Position numbers and translations under genes: made by a program. Below are positions 17,717 to 26,830 of a stretch of 64,000 bases of DNA, piece by piece. Numbering within the stretch: position 1 is the first letter of the stretch; every line of letters starts with the position of its first letter. Source of the DNA: Marinococcus sp. PL1-022 (lineage in GTDB: Bacteria > Bacillota > Bacilli > Bacillales > Marinococcaceae); contig NZ_JAWXCX010000001.1 of assembly GCF_033845285.1 (NCBI RefSeq), forward strand, positions 511,495-575,494. Reading direction: 5' to 3'. The notes below the pieces were generated by a model, which searched no databases, was not told where the DNA came from, and saw only the letters and a list, made by a program, of their open reading frames with translations.

Positions 17717-19294
17717 ATGAGTGAAAAAGAGAAAAAATTTAAATTTCTCAACAGTATCTTTTTCATATCTTTTATCATCATTTTTGCATTTGCATTGTGG
17801 GGGGCAATAGCACCACAGGCCCTGCAGGCCCAGGCCGAATTTACATACGGCTTTATCGCTGATACATTCGGTTGGTTCTATTTACTGTTTGTGCTGTTTT
17901 TGATCTTATTTAACTTTTATATGGCCTTTAGTAAGTACGGGCGTGTCAGACTGGGCGGCGATGATGCCCGGCCGAAGTATCCTTTTTTCACCTGGATCGC
18001 CATGCTGTTCAGCTGTGGATTCGGGGTAAGTATCGTTTTCTGGGGTGTGGCAGAACCAATGACCCACTTTCAGACTCCTCCACCGTGGACAGACGTAGAG
18101 CCGGGAACACCTGAAGCGGCAAGGGAAGCCATGTGGAACACGTTTTTTAACAACGGTATTCACCAGTGGGCGTCCTTTACCTTCGTAGGACTTGCGATTT
18201 CCTACTTTTTATATCGTCAGGAAGAGCGGAGTCTTATCAGTGACACGATGAACGGTGTTATAGGGGACGGTTCCCGCCCGCTGCGCAAGGGCTTCCGTAA
18301 CGGCGTGGATATTATCGCTGTTATTGCTACAGTGATGGGGGTTGCTACAACGCTTGGTCTGAGTGTACTGCAGATCAGCGGCGGACTTAACAGCGTGTTT
18401 AATATTCCTGCGAGTTCGACAACCCAGTTTACAATTGTCGCAGTTATGTTTGTAGCCTTTATGGCTTCAACGATCTCGGGTCTCGACCGCGGGATTAAAT
18501 ATTTAAGTAACGTGAACCTCGGTCTCGCACTATTTTTAATGATCGCAGTATTGTTTATCGGACCTACCGGTTTTATTCTTGAAACGATCACAATGGGTCT
18601 TGGCGATTACGTGCAAAACTTTTTCCAGGCAAGTCTGCGTATGGAAAACTATACAGATGGCACCTGGGTGCAGGATTGGCCGATTTACTACTGGGCCTGG
18701 ACGATCGCCTGGTCCCCATTTGTGGGCATGTTCGTAGCGCGTATTTCCAAAGGACGTACGCTCCGGGAATTCGTTCTTGGTGTTATGGTTGCTCCGCCGT
18801 TTATTGGGATGATCTGGATTGGTATTTTCGGCGGCACCGCGATCAATCTTGATTTATTCCACGGTACAGATATAGCAGGGATAGTTGCGGAGGATACGAC
18901 ACGGGCCATGTTTGCCATGCTGGATAACATACCGCTTGGCACGCTGCTTTCGATACTGTCGATCTGCCTGCTGTTTACATTCCTGGTCACGTCAGCAGAC
19001 TCTGCAACGTTTGTGCTTGGTATGATGACCTCCAATGGAGACACGAACCCATCAATGCTCTTGAAGGTAATCTGGGGCGCATTGATTGCAGGCTTGGCTA
19101 CTGTACTGATTATCAGCGCCGGTCTCAACGGGCTGCAGACAGTCTCTCTTATCGGGGCCCTGCCATTCTCTATCGTCCTGTTCATCTCCGCGATTTCCTT
19201 ACTGAAATCCGTTCGGAAGGATTACAGGGAAACGAGACTTCGGGAGGAAGAAGAGCGTCGGCAGCGGATACGGGAGGATATCGAAAACTCTTAA
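17717..19294 (+). CDS. BCCT-family compatible-solute transporter (OpuD-like)
   Basis: A 525-residue carrier with 12 predicted helices, the core size for betaine/carnitine/choline transporters. It opens with a helix at SIFFISFIIIFAFALWGAIA. The BCCT signature region is recognisable as YYWAWTIAWSPFVGMFVARI followed by SKGRTLREF. Such carriers import glycine betaine or related osmolytes using the sodium or proton gradient. The C-terminus is charged and helical (RLREEEERRQRIRED), as in osmosensing members. Context with ectD and Usp genes supports an osmoprotectant role. An AGAGGAGG site precedes the ATG. Confidence 0.93.
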   Translation: MSEKEKKFKFLNSIFFISFIIIFAFALWGAIAPQALQAQAEFTYGFIADTFGWFYLLFVLFLILFNFYMAFSKYGRVRLGGDDARPKYPFFTWIAMLFSCGFGVSIVFWGVAEPMTHFQTPPPWTDVEPGTPEAAREAMWNTFFNNGIHQWASFTFVGLAISYFLYRQEERSLISDTMNGVIGDGSRPLRKGFRNGVDIIAVIATVMGVATTLGLSVLQISGGLNSVFNIPASSTTQFTIVAVMFVAFMASTISGLDRGIKYLSNVNLGLALFLMIAVLFIGPTGFILETITMGLGDYVQNFFQASLRMENYTDGTWVQDWPIYYWAWTIAWSPFVGMFVARISKGRTLREFVLGVMVAPPFIGMIWIGIFGGTAINLDLFHGTDIAGIVAEDTTRAMFAMLDNIPLGTLLSILSICLLFTFLVTSADSATFVLGMMTSNGDTNPSMLLKVIWGALIAGLATVLIISAGLNGLQTVSLIGALPFSIVLFISAISLLKSVRKDYRETRLREEEERRQRIREDIENS

Positions 19295-19308
19295 TCAAAA
19301 TGCAAAAG

Positions 19309-19343
19309 AAAGCACCCCCGCCAGCTGCGGAGGTGCTTTTTTC
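19309..19343 (+). terminator. Terminator after the BCCT gene
   Basis: AAGCACC pairs with GGTGCTT with inner CCGC/GCGG pairing, followed by TTTTT. It lies between convergent genes. Confidence 0.85.
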
Positions 19344-19345
19344 GT

Positions 19346-20071
19346 TTAGGATAAAATCTCCCGGATCTTTTGGTTAATGTCACCATGTACTATGCCGCCG
19401 TGATAACAAACAGCGGTAGTCATATCGAATTCGAGCAGCTTTTCAAGAGAATGGTGGGCTTGTTCCATATCAGGCGTGACTTCTGCACGGGGGCCGAAAA
19501 GTTCACCGTTTTCAGCAGTCAAAGCATCCCCGGCAATAAGCGTATGGCTGTTTTCGTGATACAGGCTGATATGGCCGGGAGCGTGACCGGGCGTATGCAC
19601 TGCAGTCAGCCCTTCCACAGGTTCATTTCCTTCTTCCATGGTTTCATTAATAAGCGAGGGTTCAGTTTTATCGAGCATATAGCCAACCCTGTCGCGCTTT
19701 TCTTCTGGAAGAGTGTCAATTAGGTTTGCTTTGGCATTGCTGCTTAATTTAATCAATGGTTCTTCGCCATCTACATAAGGTTTGTCAGCAGAATGCACGA
19801 GAACACGTAAGTCGGGATAGTCGTGAAGAATTTCCGGGAGGCTCCCGATGTGATCAATGTCCTGGTGAGTTAAGATGATAGTATCAAGATGATCGGGGTT
19901 CAAATTTTCTTTTCGTATTAATTCGTAGATGTCTTCTTCGTAACCAGGCATGCCTGTGTCAAAGAGAATCAGGCGTCCCCCGTCATTCATGAGAGTTAAG
20001 TGTAATATCGTAGTGTCTGTTCCCCTTGGAACAGAGAGTTCAAGTACGTGCATGGTTTCTGTCAGCTTCAT
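19346..20071 (-). CDS. MBL-fold metallo-hydrolase (glyoxalase II-like)
   Basis: A 241-residue metallo-beta-lactamase-fold hydrolase. The metal motif reads THQDIDH (His69, Asp71, Asp73, His74), with Asp in place of the second His of HxHxDH. Further ligands are in TPGHAPGHIS and a C-terminal CYHGG. The substrate is unknown; this fold includes glyoxalase II, lactonases and thioesterases. The best Shine-Dalgarno sequence (AAGGAGGTG, 20098-20106) is 26 bases before the ATG with no in-frame start between, which is unusual. It is convergent with the BCCT gene. Confidence 0.85.
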   Translation of the reverse strand: MKLTETMHVLELSVPRGTDTTILHLTLMNDGGRLILFDTGMPGYEEDIYELIRKENLNPDHLDTIILTHQDIDHIGSLPEILHDYPDLRVLVHSADKPYVDGEEPLIKLSSNAKANLIDTLPEEKRDRVGYMLDKTEPSLINETMEEGNEPVEGLTAVHTPGHAPGHISLYHENSHTLIAGDALTAENGELFGPRAEVTPDMEQAHHSLEKLLEFDMTTAVCYHGGIVHGDINQKIREILS

Positions 20072-20260
20072 AGCGTCCGAAGCGCTTGGCTCCGGCTCAC
20101 CTCCTTGTATTAATAATAAACCTAAAAGGAATATTCCTCATTTTCTTTTATCTATAACATGTGCATAATAGAAAAATGTGTGCATATAGAAAAGGACGGA
20201 AGTATGGTACCTTATCTATGGCCTTATTTTTAAAACACTGTAGAGAAAGGAGGAGTATCG

Positions 20261-21484
20261 ATGGCTTCGAAGAAAAATAAGCATTCGCCGGAGAGCTATA
20301 CACTCGGTTTGATAGCTGCTCCGGAGCTGCCAAAGGAAATTTGCGATGAAATGGCAGAAGAGCTGCCTGATTTGCTCAAAAACTATGTAGACGACCGCAG
20401 AAGCTGGAAAGTGGAAGTGATTCTTGACCCTTTTGCCGGGGTGATAGAAAAATCAGAACCGGTGATTGAGGAAGCACAGAAGCATAAACAAAAACATGCA
20501 TGGGATTACGCCCTCTGTTTTACGGATCTTCCAATTGTAGACGGGAAAAAACTAGTGATAGCTGACGCCAGTTCAGATCGGGAAATCGGCCTTATTTCCC
20601 TTCCCTCCCTTGGGGCAATGCCAATGAAAAAGCGTGTCCGTGAGGCAATGATGCAGCTTGTAAATGAAATGCATCATGGAAGTTCCGAAGAAGAGCGGGA
20701 ACGGCAGAATGAACGCATCGCAGAAAACCAGGAGCAGCTTGAAGATCATGAAGACGAACATTCCTACCAGGTCCGGGGAAGAGGATCAAGGGAGCTGATG
20801 GGAAGCCGTTTGTATGAGCGCTTTTCCCCTATTAAACGGACAGTGTATTCTAATGAAGAGGAAAGCCAGCATGTCCGCTTCTATGCTAATCTGAATATGC
20901 GGGGACGCACGAGACTGCTTTCCGGTATGGTGCTGGCAAATCGGCCCTGGACGATTTTTCCGGAATTTAAGCGTGTAATTGCTTTAGCTTTTGCTACCGG
21001 AGCCTATGGACTCATCTTTCCAAGCTTCTGGATGCTCAGCGACACCTATGGCTTCTGGCGCTTTCTTGCTGTTATGTTCACGGCCATGGTGGCTATGACT
21101 GTATGGTTTATCGTCGCTCATGGCTTATGGGAAAAAGAATCAAAAGCAGAATCCAAATTTTTGGTCCGCTCCTACAATAAAGCAACGACCGCTACAATCG
21201 GAATTGCCATTATTCATTATTATATTATTCTATTTGTAATGTTTTTAATTGTTTCCGTGCTGTTTATTCCAGCCTCGCAGCTGGCATTGAATTTACAGGG
21301 GGCCGTCACATTTGCGACGTACCTGAAAATCTCCTGGCTGGCCTGCACAGTCGCTACGCTTGGTGGAGCGCTTGGTGCAGGACTTGAAACTGAAGAAACA
21401 GTGCTCAAAGCAACCTACGGCTATCGTCAGCGCATTCGTAATGAACGGGCGAAATCGGAAAATCATCAGGAATCTTCCTCCTAA
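20261..21484 (+). CDS. Two-part membrane protein of unknown function
   Basis: A 407-residue protein I do not recognise. Residues 1-145 look soluble, with an alternating strand/helix pattern (YTLGLIAAPELP; WDYALCFTDLP; LVIADASSDREIGLISLPSLG). Residues 145-175 are highly charged and probably coiled coil (ERQNERIAENQEQLEDHEDE). The C-terminal half has about four membrane helices (FATGAYGLIFPSFWMLS; FLAVMFTAMVAMTVWFIVA; IGIAIIHYYIILFVMFLIV; a last one around VATLGGALGAG). It is alone, with a strong AAAGGAGG site before its ATG. A cytoplasmic sensor or binding domain tethered to the membrane is one reading. Confidence 0.75.
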   Translation: MASKKNKHSPESYTLGLIAAPELPKEICDEMAEELPDLLKNYVDDRRSWKVEVILDPFAGVIEKSEPVIEEAQKHKQKHAWDYALCFTDLPIVDGKKLVIADASSDREIGLISLPSLGAMPMKKRVREAMMQLVNEMHHGSSEEERERQNERIAENQEQLEDHEDEHSYQVRGRGSRELMGSRLYERFSPIKRTVYSNEEESQHVRFYANLNMRGRTRLLSGMVLANRPWTIFPEFKRVIALAFATGAYGLIFPSFWMLSDTYGFWRFLAVMFTAMVAMTVWFIVAHGLWEKESKAESKFLVRSYNKATTATIGIAIIHYYIILFVMFLIVSVLFIPASQLALNLQGAVTFATYLKISWLACTVATLGGALGAGLETEETVLKATYGYRQRIRNERAKSENHQESSS

Positions 21485-21633
21485 AGAAGATGGATCATAG
21501 CGTGTATGCGCCTATAGTGGAATTACAATGCCTGTTTCTGTGCCTATGAGTTTTCTTCACATGTTACAGCAAAAAACAGCTGAATACGCCGCCAGTGGAA
21601 ATTATTATTTCTGAAAGCAAAGTGGTAGAATGG

Positions 21634-21647
21634 TGACAAACTTGTCA
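21634..21647. promoter_or_regulatory. Inverted repeat overlapping a possible -35 element
   Basis: TGACAA-ac-TTGTCA is a 6-bp dyad. Its right arm TTGTCA could be a -35 box, with AACAAT 17 bp downstream as a weak -10, for the SleB-like gene. The overlap suggests an operator. Confidence 0.4.
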
Positions 21648-21701
21648 TTTACCGCCATCATAGGAACAATAATCTTGCCTCACTGATAAAGGGTGATTAC
21701 A

Positions 21702-22280
21702 ATGTCCAGGCAATATTCTATTTACACTGTAATGGGAGCGATAGCTGTTTTTGCTGCTGTATTAGGCTTTTTAGTCTACAATGTGCACGAGCGAAGCCAG
21801 ACAGCCGAGCAGGAAGCAGAAGAAAAGCAACTAGCTGCAGAAGAAGAGGCAGAAGAGGAAGCAGAAGCACCTGAGCAGGAATCAGAGGAAGAAAGAGTCG
21901 CCTCGAGTGAAGTGCCTGAGGTGGAAAATGAAGAACTGCTTGAACGGGCTGTTCATGCAGAAGCCAAAGATGAATCCTTTGAAGGCATGGTGGCCGTGGC
22001 AAGTGTCATTTTGAACCGCATTGAATCTGAAACCTTTCCAGACGATGTCGAAAGTGTTATATACGAAGAAAACCAATTCCAGGTAGTAGCTAACGGAAGT
22101 ATAGAAGAATCTCCTTCCGATCGTGCAGAAGAAGCAACGGAAGAGGCTCTGAATGGATCGGAGCCGGTAGGGGATTCATTGTTTTTCTGGAGTGAAGAGG
22201 TGCCAAAAGACAATTGGCTCTGGGAAACGAAGACAGTTGATTATGAAATCGGCGGACACGTTTTCTCAGAAGGAGTTTAA
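21702..22280 (+). CDS. SleB-like cell wall hydrolase (Hydrolase_2 family)
   Basis: A 192-residue exported or membrane-anchored protein. An N-terminal hydrophobic helix (YTVMGAIAVFAAVLGFLVY) is followed by an acidic, Glu/Ala-rich linker (residues ~30-70). The C-terminal half matches the SleB/CwlJ catalytic domain: ERAVHAEAKDES with the catalytic Glu, VASVILNRI, and ENQFQV. The family cleaves peptidoglycan (lytic transglycosylase), in spore germination or in wall turnover. The enzyme here is membrane-tethered with a linker, so a vegetative role is also possible. ATG 21702 fits the AAAGGGTG site better than the GTG at 21693. Confidence 0.82.
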   Translation: MSRQYSIYTVMGAIAVFAAVLGFLVYNVHERSQTAEQEAEEKQLAAEEEAEEEAEAPEQESEEERVASSEVPEVENEELLERAVHAEAKDESFEGMVAVASVILNRIESETFPDDVESVIYEENQFQVVANGSIEESPSDRAEEATEEALNGSEPVGDSLFFWSEEVPKDNWLWETKTVDYEIGGHVFSEGV

Positions 22281-22283
22281 GAA

Positions 22284-22318
22284 GGACCAGCGGTGACGAG
22301 CCGCTGGTCTTTTGTTTT
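22284..22318 (+). terminator. Terminator after the SleB-like gene
   Basis: GACCAGCGG pairs perfectly with CCGCTGGTC, followed by TTTTGTTTT. Confidence 0.88.
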
Positions 22319-22401
22319 ATATTTGATTAAAATCATGCTTACAGAATAGTTGGGCAAGGAATATATTAGAAGGGCAGCATAATAGTGAAGGGGAGGATGA
22401 G

Positions 22402-23229
22402 ATGAAATTTTCGATATGCAGCTGGATCTTTGGAGACCAGCCAATTGAACAGACAATGCGTGACGCAGCTTCCATGGGGTACGATGAAATTGAAATTCAT
22501 GCAAAAGATTATAACTGGAAGGAATTAGCCGAACTGGCGGAAACCCTTGGACTCCGCATCCGTGGACTGTGCGCGGATGCAGGATGGCCGCGGAAGGAAA
22601 CAGATTTATCGCAGATTGACCCTTCGATGCGAAAAACAGCTGTAAATTATTTTAAAGAACAGATCAGCCGTGCATACCGGGCCGGGGCAGAATATATGGT
22701 ACTTTCTCCATGCGCACCGGGCAAAGCAGAGCCGGAAGGAAACGGCAAAGAAGAATGGAAAGCAGCAGTTTTATCACTTCAGGAAATAGCTCCCTACGCA
22801 GAAGAAAGAAACGTTGCTCTGGTAATTGAGCCATTAAATCGTTATGAAAGCTGTATAATTAATACCGGATGGCAGGCGCTTGTGCTAGTGGAAGAAGTTG
22901 GGCATCCATTTGTGACGACGATGCTCGATACATTTCATATGAACATTGAGGAAAGCAGCATGGAGGCCCCTTTTCATCATCTTGGCCCAGCACTCAGCCA
23001 TATACACGCAGCAGATACTAACCGGCAGGGCCTGGGATACGGAAGACTGTCCTGGGAGACGATTGCTGAAGCTATTAAAGAAACAGGATACGACAAAACG
23101 ATTACGGTAGAATGCCTGGCCCCTGCGTTGAATGTATTTCCTTCGGCAAGAGAACAGTTCAGAATAGATTATGTTAATGAGTATGCCGAAAAGTCGCTGG
23201 CCAAGCTGCAATATCTTTTCCGGTCATAA
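22402..23229 (+). CDS. Sugar phosphate isomerase/epimerase (TIM barrel, AP-endonuclease 2 fold)
   Basis: A 275-residue protein of the xylose-isomerase-like TIM-barrel superfamily. Metal-binding strands are visible: ALVIEPLNRYES (Glu), TMLDTFHMNIEE (Asp, His), LSHIHAADTNR (His, Asp) and TITVECL (Glu), the layout seen in ketose 3-epimerases and inosose dehydratase/isomerase relatives. The substrate is unknown. A GGGGAGGATGAG site is placed directly before the ATG. It is followed by a DinB-type gene, with only a 61-base gap, and may share its transcript. Confidence 0.85.
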   Translation: MKFSICSWIFGDQPIEQTMRDAASMGYDEIEIHAKDYNWKELAELAETLGLRIRGLCADAGWPRKETDLSQIDPSMRKTAVNYFKEQISRAYRAGAEYMVLSPCAPGKAEPEGNGKEEWKAAVLSLQEIAPYAEERNVALVIEPLNRYESCIINTGWQALVLVEEVGHPFVTTMLDTFHMNIEESSMEAPFHHLGPALSHIHAADTNRQGLGYGRLSWETIAEAIKETGYDKTITVECLAPALNVFPSAREQFRIDYVNEYAEKSLAKLQYLFRS

Positions 23230-23290
23230 ATAAACGGCGGGCTCTTTTTAGCATAAATAACAAATAAAAAGCTTAAAATGAGGTGAAGGT

Positions 23291-23815
23291 ATGGACAAGT
23301 ACCGTTTTCCCATCGGAACATTCGAGTGGCCAAAAACAATAAACGCTGAACAACGAAAGGAATGGACTGCGACATTATCGAATGCCCCGTCGCTTTACAG
23401 GGAAGAGGTAGAGCATTTAACAAAGCAGCAGCTCAATACTCCTTACCGGGAAGGCGGATGGAGTATCCGTCAGGTTGTGCACCACGTGCCCGACAGTCAT
23501 TTGCATGGTTATATACGCTTTAAACAGGCATTAACGGAAGAAGACCCTGAAATTAAACCGTATGATCAGACGGTGTGGGCGGAACTGGCGGACAGCAGTG
23601 GGGAAATAGAAGCTTCTCTTAAGCTGCTTGAAAGCCTTCATCAGCGCTGGTCGTTATTACTAAATGGATTACAGGAAGACGACTGGCTCCGCACGTTTCG
23701 TCACCCTGAATCAGGCCGTTTCACCCTTGGGGAGGCCGCCAGTCTTTACGCCTGGCACAGCAGGCATCATTTATCTCATATCACGTTTCTGAAAGAGAGA
23801 ATGGGGTGGAGCTAA
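23291..23815 (+). CDS. DinB-superfamily YfiT-like putative metal-dependent hydrolase / bacillithiol transferase
   Basis: A 174-residue four-helix protein close to YfiT/BstA. The opening PIGTFEWP is typical. The three metal-ligand histidines are visible in VVHHVPDSH and in AWHSRHHLSH near the C-terminus. Enzymes of this group transfer bacillithiol or hydrolyse unknown substrates with a divalent metal. It sits after the TIM-barrel gene and before a terminator. Confidence 0.85.
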   Translation: MDKYRFPIGTFEWPKTINAEQRKEWTATLSNAPSLYREEVEHLTKQQLNTPYREGGWSIRQVVHHVPDSHLHGYIRFKQALTEEDPEIKPYDQTVWAELADSSGEIEASLKLLESLHQRWSLLLNGLQEDDWLRTFRHPESGRFTLGEAASLYAWHSRHHLSHITFLKERMGWS

Positions 23816-23854
23816 AATAAGAAATTTAAAATAGTATAGAGTAATTATTAGTTG

Positions 23855-23895
23855 AAAATTCCTATCTCTTTTACATAAAAAGGTAGGAATTTTTA
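23855..23895 (+). terminator. Terminator after the YfiT-like gene
   Basis: AAAATTCCTA pairs with TAGGAATTTTT around a ~19-base loop with weak inner pairing, and ends in a T run. Confidence 0.8.
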
Positions 23896-23912
23896 TTTAA
23901 CTTAAGTACCTA

Positions 23913-23935
23913 AAAATGATAACGCTTACCATTTT
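23913..23935. promoter_or_regulatory. Candidate cre site inside a larger dyad, upstream of the AbgT operon
   Basis: TGATAACGCTTACC (23917-23930) resembles the CcpA cre consensus TGWAANCGNTNWCA with two mismatches. It is framed by AAAATG and CATTTT, an 11-bp-spaced dyad. Either catabolite repression or a specific operator is possible. Confidence 0.45.
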
Positions 23936-24060
23936 GAAAAGTTTTTTTACATAGAAAATAAAAAATAGTTTGAAATTTTATTGGACGAAAAGAAATTATA
24001 TGCTACTGTACTAATTAAGGAACATTTAAAGACAATGTCCTAAAAGGAGTGTATAATGAA

Positions 24061-25596
24061 ATGAGTCTCGAAAATGAAAAAAAATCTTTGTTCATGAAGT
24101 TTCTTGATGGAGTGGAGAGGGCAGGGAATAAACTTCCTCATCCATTCATGCTGTTTGTATATTTAGCAGCCGCTGTCATTTTAATTTCTTCGGTGGTCGG
24201 ATGGGCCGGGGTTTCTTTTGAAGATCCCCAGAATGGGGAGACAGTAGCTGTACAGCCGTTAATTTCTGAAGAGGGTCTGGAGTATATACTATCTTCAATG
24301 CTCGATAACTTTACCGGGTTTGCTCCTTTAGGTCTTGTCCTCGTAATGATGCTTGGCATTGGACTGGCTCAAAAGGTCGGGCTGATGGAAACGTTTATGA
24401 CATCCGTCATATTAAAGGCGCCGAAAAAATTAGTTACATACGCAGTTATTGGCACAGGTATCATTGGAAATCTGGCCTCAGACGCAGCATTTGTTATTAT
24501 TCCTCCTCTGGCTGCTATGGTTTTTTACGCGTTGGGCCGTCATCCTTTGGCAGGTATTGCAGCTGGTTTCGCTGGTGTAGGGGCAGGCTTTACTGCAAAT
24601 GTTATTATTACCGGCACTGATGCATTGCTTTCAGGTATTACCACTGAAGCAGCTCAAACCGTAAACGAAAATGTTACCGTCACGCCGGTTGACAACTGGT
24701 ATTATATGATTGCTTCCGTGCCTATGCTAATGATTGTAGGGGCGTGGCTGACAGAGAAAGTAATAGAACCAAGGCTTGGAACATATGATGGAAGCTACAG
24801 TGATGGTACTGTTCTAGGAAATCAAATAGAAGAAATCACCCCTGAAAGATTCCGCGGGATGAGAAACGCAGGTATCGCCGGCGCGGTATATTTAGTTTTG
24901 ATTGCTATTATGGTAGTACCCGCAAATGGTTTGCTGCGCGGAGAAAATGGAGCGATTGTCGATTCACCTTTTATTTCAAATATTGTTCCATTAATCTTGT
25001 TTTTCTTTATCATTGTAGCTATTGCTTATGGGGTGACTACGAAAGTAATTAATTCTACTTCGGATGTTCCGGAATTTATGGCTCAGTCCATGAAAGACAT
25101 GGCAGGTTACATTACGTTAATTTTTGCCGCTGCTCAATTTATTGCTTATTTTGAGTGGACGAATCTCTCCTCTTACATGGCTGTTAGCGGTGCAGAATTT
25201 TTGACAGCAGCTGATTTCAGCGGCTTGCCGGTAGTAGTTGGATTTATTCTTCTTGCGGGTGTGCTAAATATGTTTATTTTCAGCGGCTCCGCTCAATGGG
25301 CTTTAATGGCTCCTATATTTATTCCATTATTCATGTATTTGGATTACAACCCGGCTTATATTCAACTGGCTTATCGCCTTGCAGATTCTACAACAAATGT
25401 TATTACACCGCTGAATCCCTACGTACCAATGATTTTAGCTTTTATGAAACAATACGATCACCGCGCTGGATTCGGTACCTTATTTTCTATTATGCTGCCG
25501 TACACTCTCGTATTTTTAACTCTTTGGATTATAATGTTCATCGTTTGGAACTTATTAGGCCTGCCTATAGGACCGGGAGTTTATATGGATTTGTAA
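24061..25596 (+). CDS. AbgT-family transporter
   Basis: A 511-residue integral membrane protein with about 12 helices. Family landmarks: GNKLPHPFMLFVYLAAAVIL near the N-terminus, IGNLASDAAFVIIPPLAAMVF, ITGTDALLSGITTEAA, and the C-terminal RLADSTTNVITPLNPYVPMI. AbgT proteins take up p-aminobenzoyl-glutamate or export sulfonamides. The three amidohydrolase genes downstream support import of an amide-linked amino compound. The ATG at 24061 is chosen; a GTG at 24049 overlaps the AAAAGGAG site. It heads a five-gene operon with tight or overlapping junctions. Confidence 0.9.
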   Translation: MSLENEKKSLFMKFLDGVERAGNKLPHPFMLFVYLAAAVILISSVVGWAGVSFEDPQNGETVAVQPLISEEGLEYILSSMLDNFTGFAPLGLVLVMMLGIGLAQKVGLMETFMTSVILKAPKKLVTYAVIGTGIIGNLASDAAFVIIPPLAAMVFYALGRHPLAGIAAGFAGVGAGFTANVIITGTDALLSGITTEAAQTVNENVTVTPVDNWYYMIASVPMLMIVGAWLTEKVIEPRLGTYDGSYSDGTVLGNQIEEITPERFRGMRNAGIAGAVYLVLIAIMVVPANGLLRGENGAIVDSPFISNIVPLILFFFIIVAIAYGVTTKVINSTSDVPEFMAQSMKDMAGYITLIFAAAQFIAYFEWTNLSSYMAVSGAEFLTAADFSGLPVVVGFILLAGVLNMFIFSGSAQWALMAPIFIPLFMYLDYNPAYIQLAYRLADSTTNVITPLNPYVPMILAFMKQYDHRAGFGTLFSIMLPYTLVFLTLWIIMFIVWNLLGLPIGPGVYMDL

Positions 25597-25618
25597 TTGT
25601 ATAAAGGGAGAGAATGCA

Positions 25619-26824
25619 ATGAACATCAAAAGATTAACAGAAGAAGAACTGAATAAAGCATTAGATACAGCTTTAAAATATAGACATTACTTTCACCAGT
25701 ATCCTGAATTAAGCGGGGAAGAATACCATACCTCAGAAACAATACAAAATTTTCTGTATGGAGAAAAAATTGAATACAGAACTGGTTTTGCCGGGACAGG
25801 GATTCTTGCCATCATTAAAGGCGACCTCCCTGGAAAAACGATAGCTCTCCGCGCAGATATTGATGCTCTCCCTATTGAAGAGGAGCCTTCGCCACCATAT
25901 CGGTCAAAAAAAGAGCATGTTATGCATGCATGCGGCCATGATGCACATACAGCTATACTGATGAGCACTGCAGCCCTGCTTCAAAAAAATAAAAAAGAAG
26001 TAGAAGGTACAATATTATGCGTATTCCAGCCTGCAGAAGAACAGGCCCCTACAGGAGGGGCAGCTAAAATGCTTGAAGACGGTTTATTTGAAGTTTATCA
26101 ACCCGATGCTGTTTTAGCTCAGCATGTATGGCCGGATCTCCCGGTTGGGCAGTTCGGTGTGATGAGTGGTCCTATTATGGGGAACTCTGATCGGTTTGAA
26201 ATCACAATAAAAGGAGCAGGAGGTCATGCAAGCATGCCGCATCAGACAAAGGATTCGATAGTAGCGGCAGGTCAGTTGATTGGTCAAATCCAATCTATTA
26301 TCAGCAGGAATGTTAATCCATTGGATGCGGCAGTTGTTACTGTAGGCACGGTTTATGGGGGAGAACGTTATAATGTAATCGCAAGCGAAACCACTCTCGA
26401 AGGTACGGTGCGGACATTCAAAAATGAAGTGAAAGAAAAAGTTAAAGCTAAGCTTGGACAACTGCTGGCAGGTATAGAAGTATCTTTTGAAGTGACCTGC
26501 CATATAAAATATTTTGATGGCTACCCGGCTACAATAAACACCCCTGTATGGGCAGAGCATGCCAGAGAAACCGCCCGCCTTTTGTATGGTGAAGAGTCGT
26601 TGCCACAGGTAGAACCGAGCCTTGGCGGTGAAGACTTTGCCCGTTTCCTGGAGAAATATCCAGGTAATTATCACTGGCTTGGAACCGCTATTCCTGAACG
26701 AACGGTACAGAAACCATTGCATGATCCTTCCTTTGACATTGATGAGAGAGCTGTTGGTTATGGTATTGAATTTATGTACCATGAAGCGGTGGAGGGCTTA
26801 AAACTTCTGAAAGATAAGGAGTAG
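25619..26824 (+). CDS. M20 family amidohydrolase (hippurate/N-acyl-amino acid hydrolase type)
   Basis: A 401-residue zinc/manganese peptidase-fold amidohydrolase. Metal-binding stretches are MHACGHDAHTAIL (residues ~101-113), QPAEEQAPTGGA (catalytic Glu pair) and LGGEDFARFLEKYPG near the C-terminus. The lid domain opens with FEITIKGAGGHASMPHQ. It probably removes an acyl or benzoyl group from an amino acid. It starts 22 bases after abgT, with an AAGGGAGAG site, and ends 6 bases before the next gene. Confidence 0.9.
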   Translation: MNIKRLTEEELNKALDTALKYRHYFHQYPELSGEEYHTSETIQNFLYGEKIEYRTGFAGTGILAIIKGDLPGKTIALRADIDALPIEEEPSPPYRSKKEHVMHACGHDAHTAILMSTAALLQKNKKEVEGTILCVFQPAEEQAPTGGAAKMLEDGLFEVYQPDAVLAQHVWPDLPVGQFGVMSGPIMGNSDRFEITIKGAGGHASMPHQTKDSIVAAGQLIGQIQSIISRNVNPLDAAVVTVGTVYGGERYNVIASETTLEGTVRTFKNEVKEKVKAKLGQLLAGIEVSFEVTCHIKYFDGYPATINTPVWAEHARETARLLYGEESLPQVEPSLGGEDFARFLEKYPGNYHWLGTAIPERTVQKPLHDPSFDIDERAVGYGIEFMYHEAVEGLKLLKDKE

Positions 26825-26830
26825 ATAAAC

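Noticed and set aside
26114-26782. A 222-residue reverse frame
   Set aside because: Antisense to the first M20 amidohydrolase gene, which has full metal motifs.
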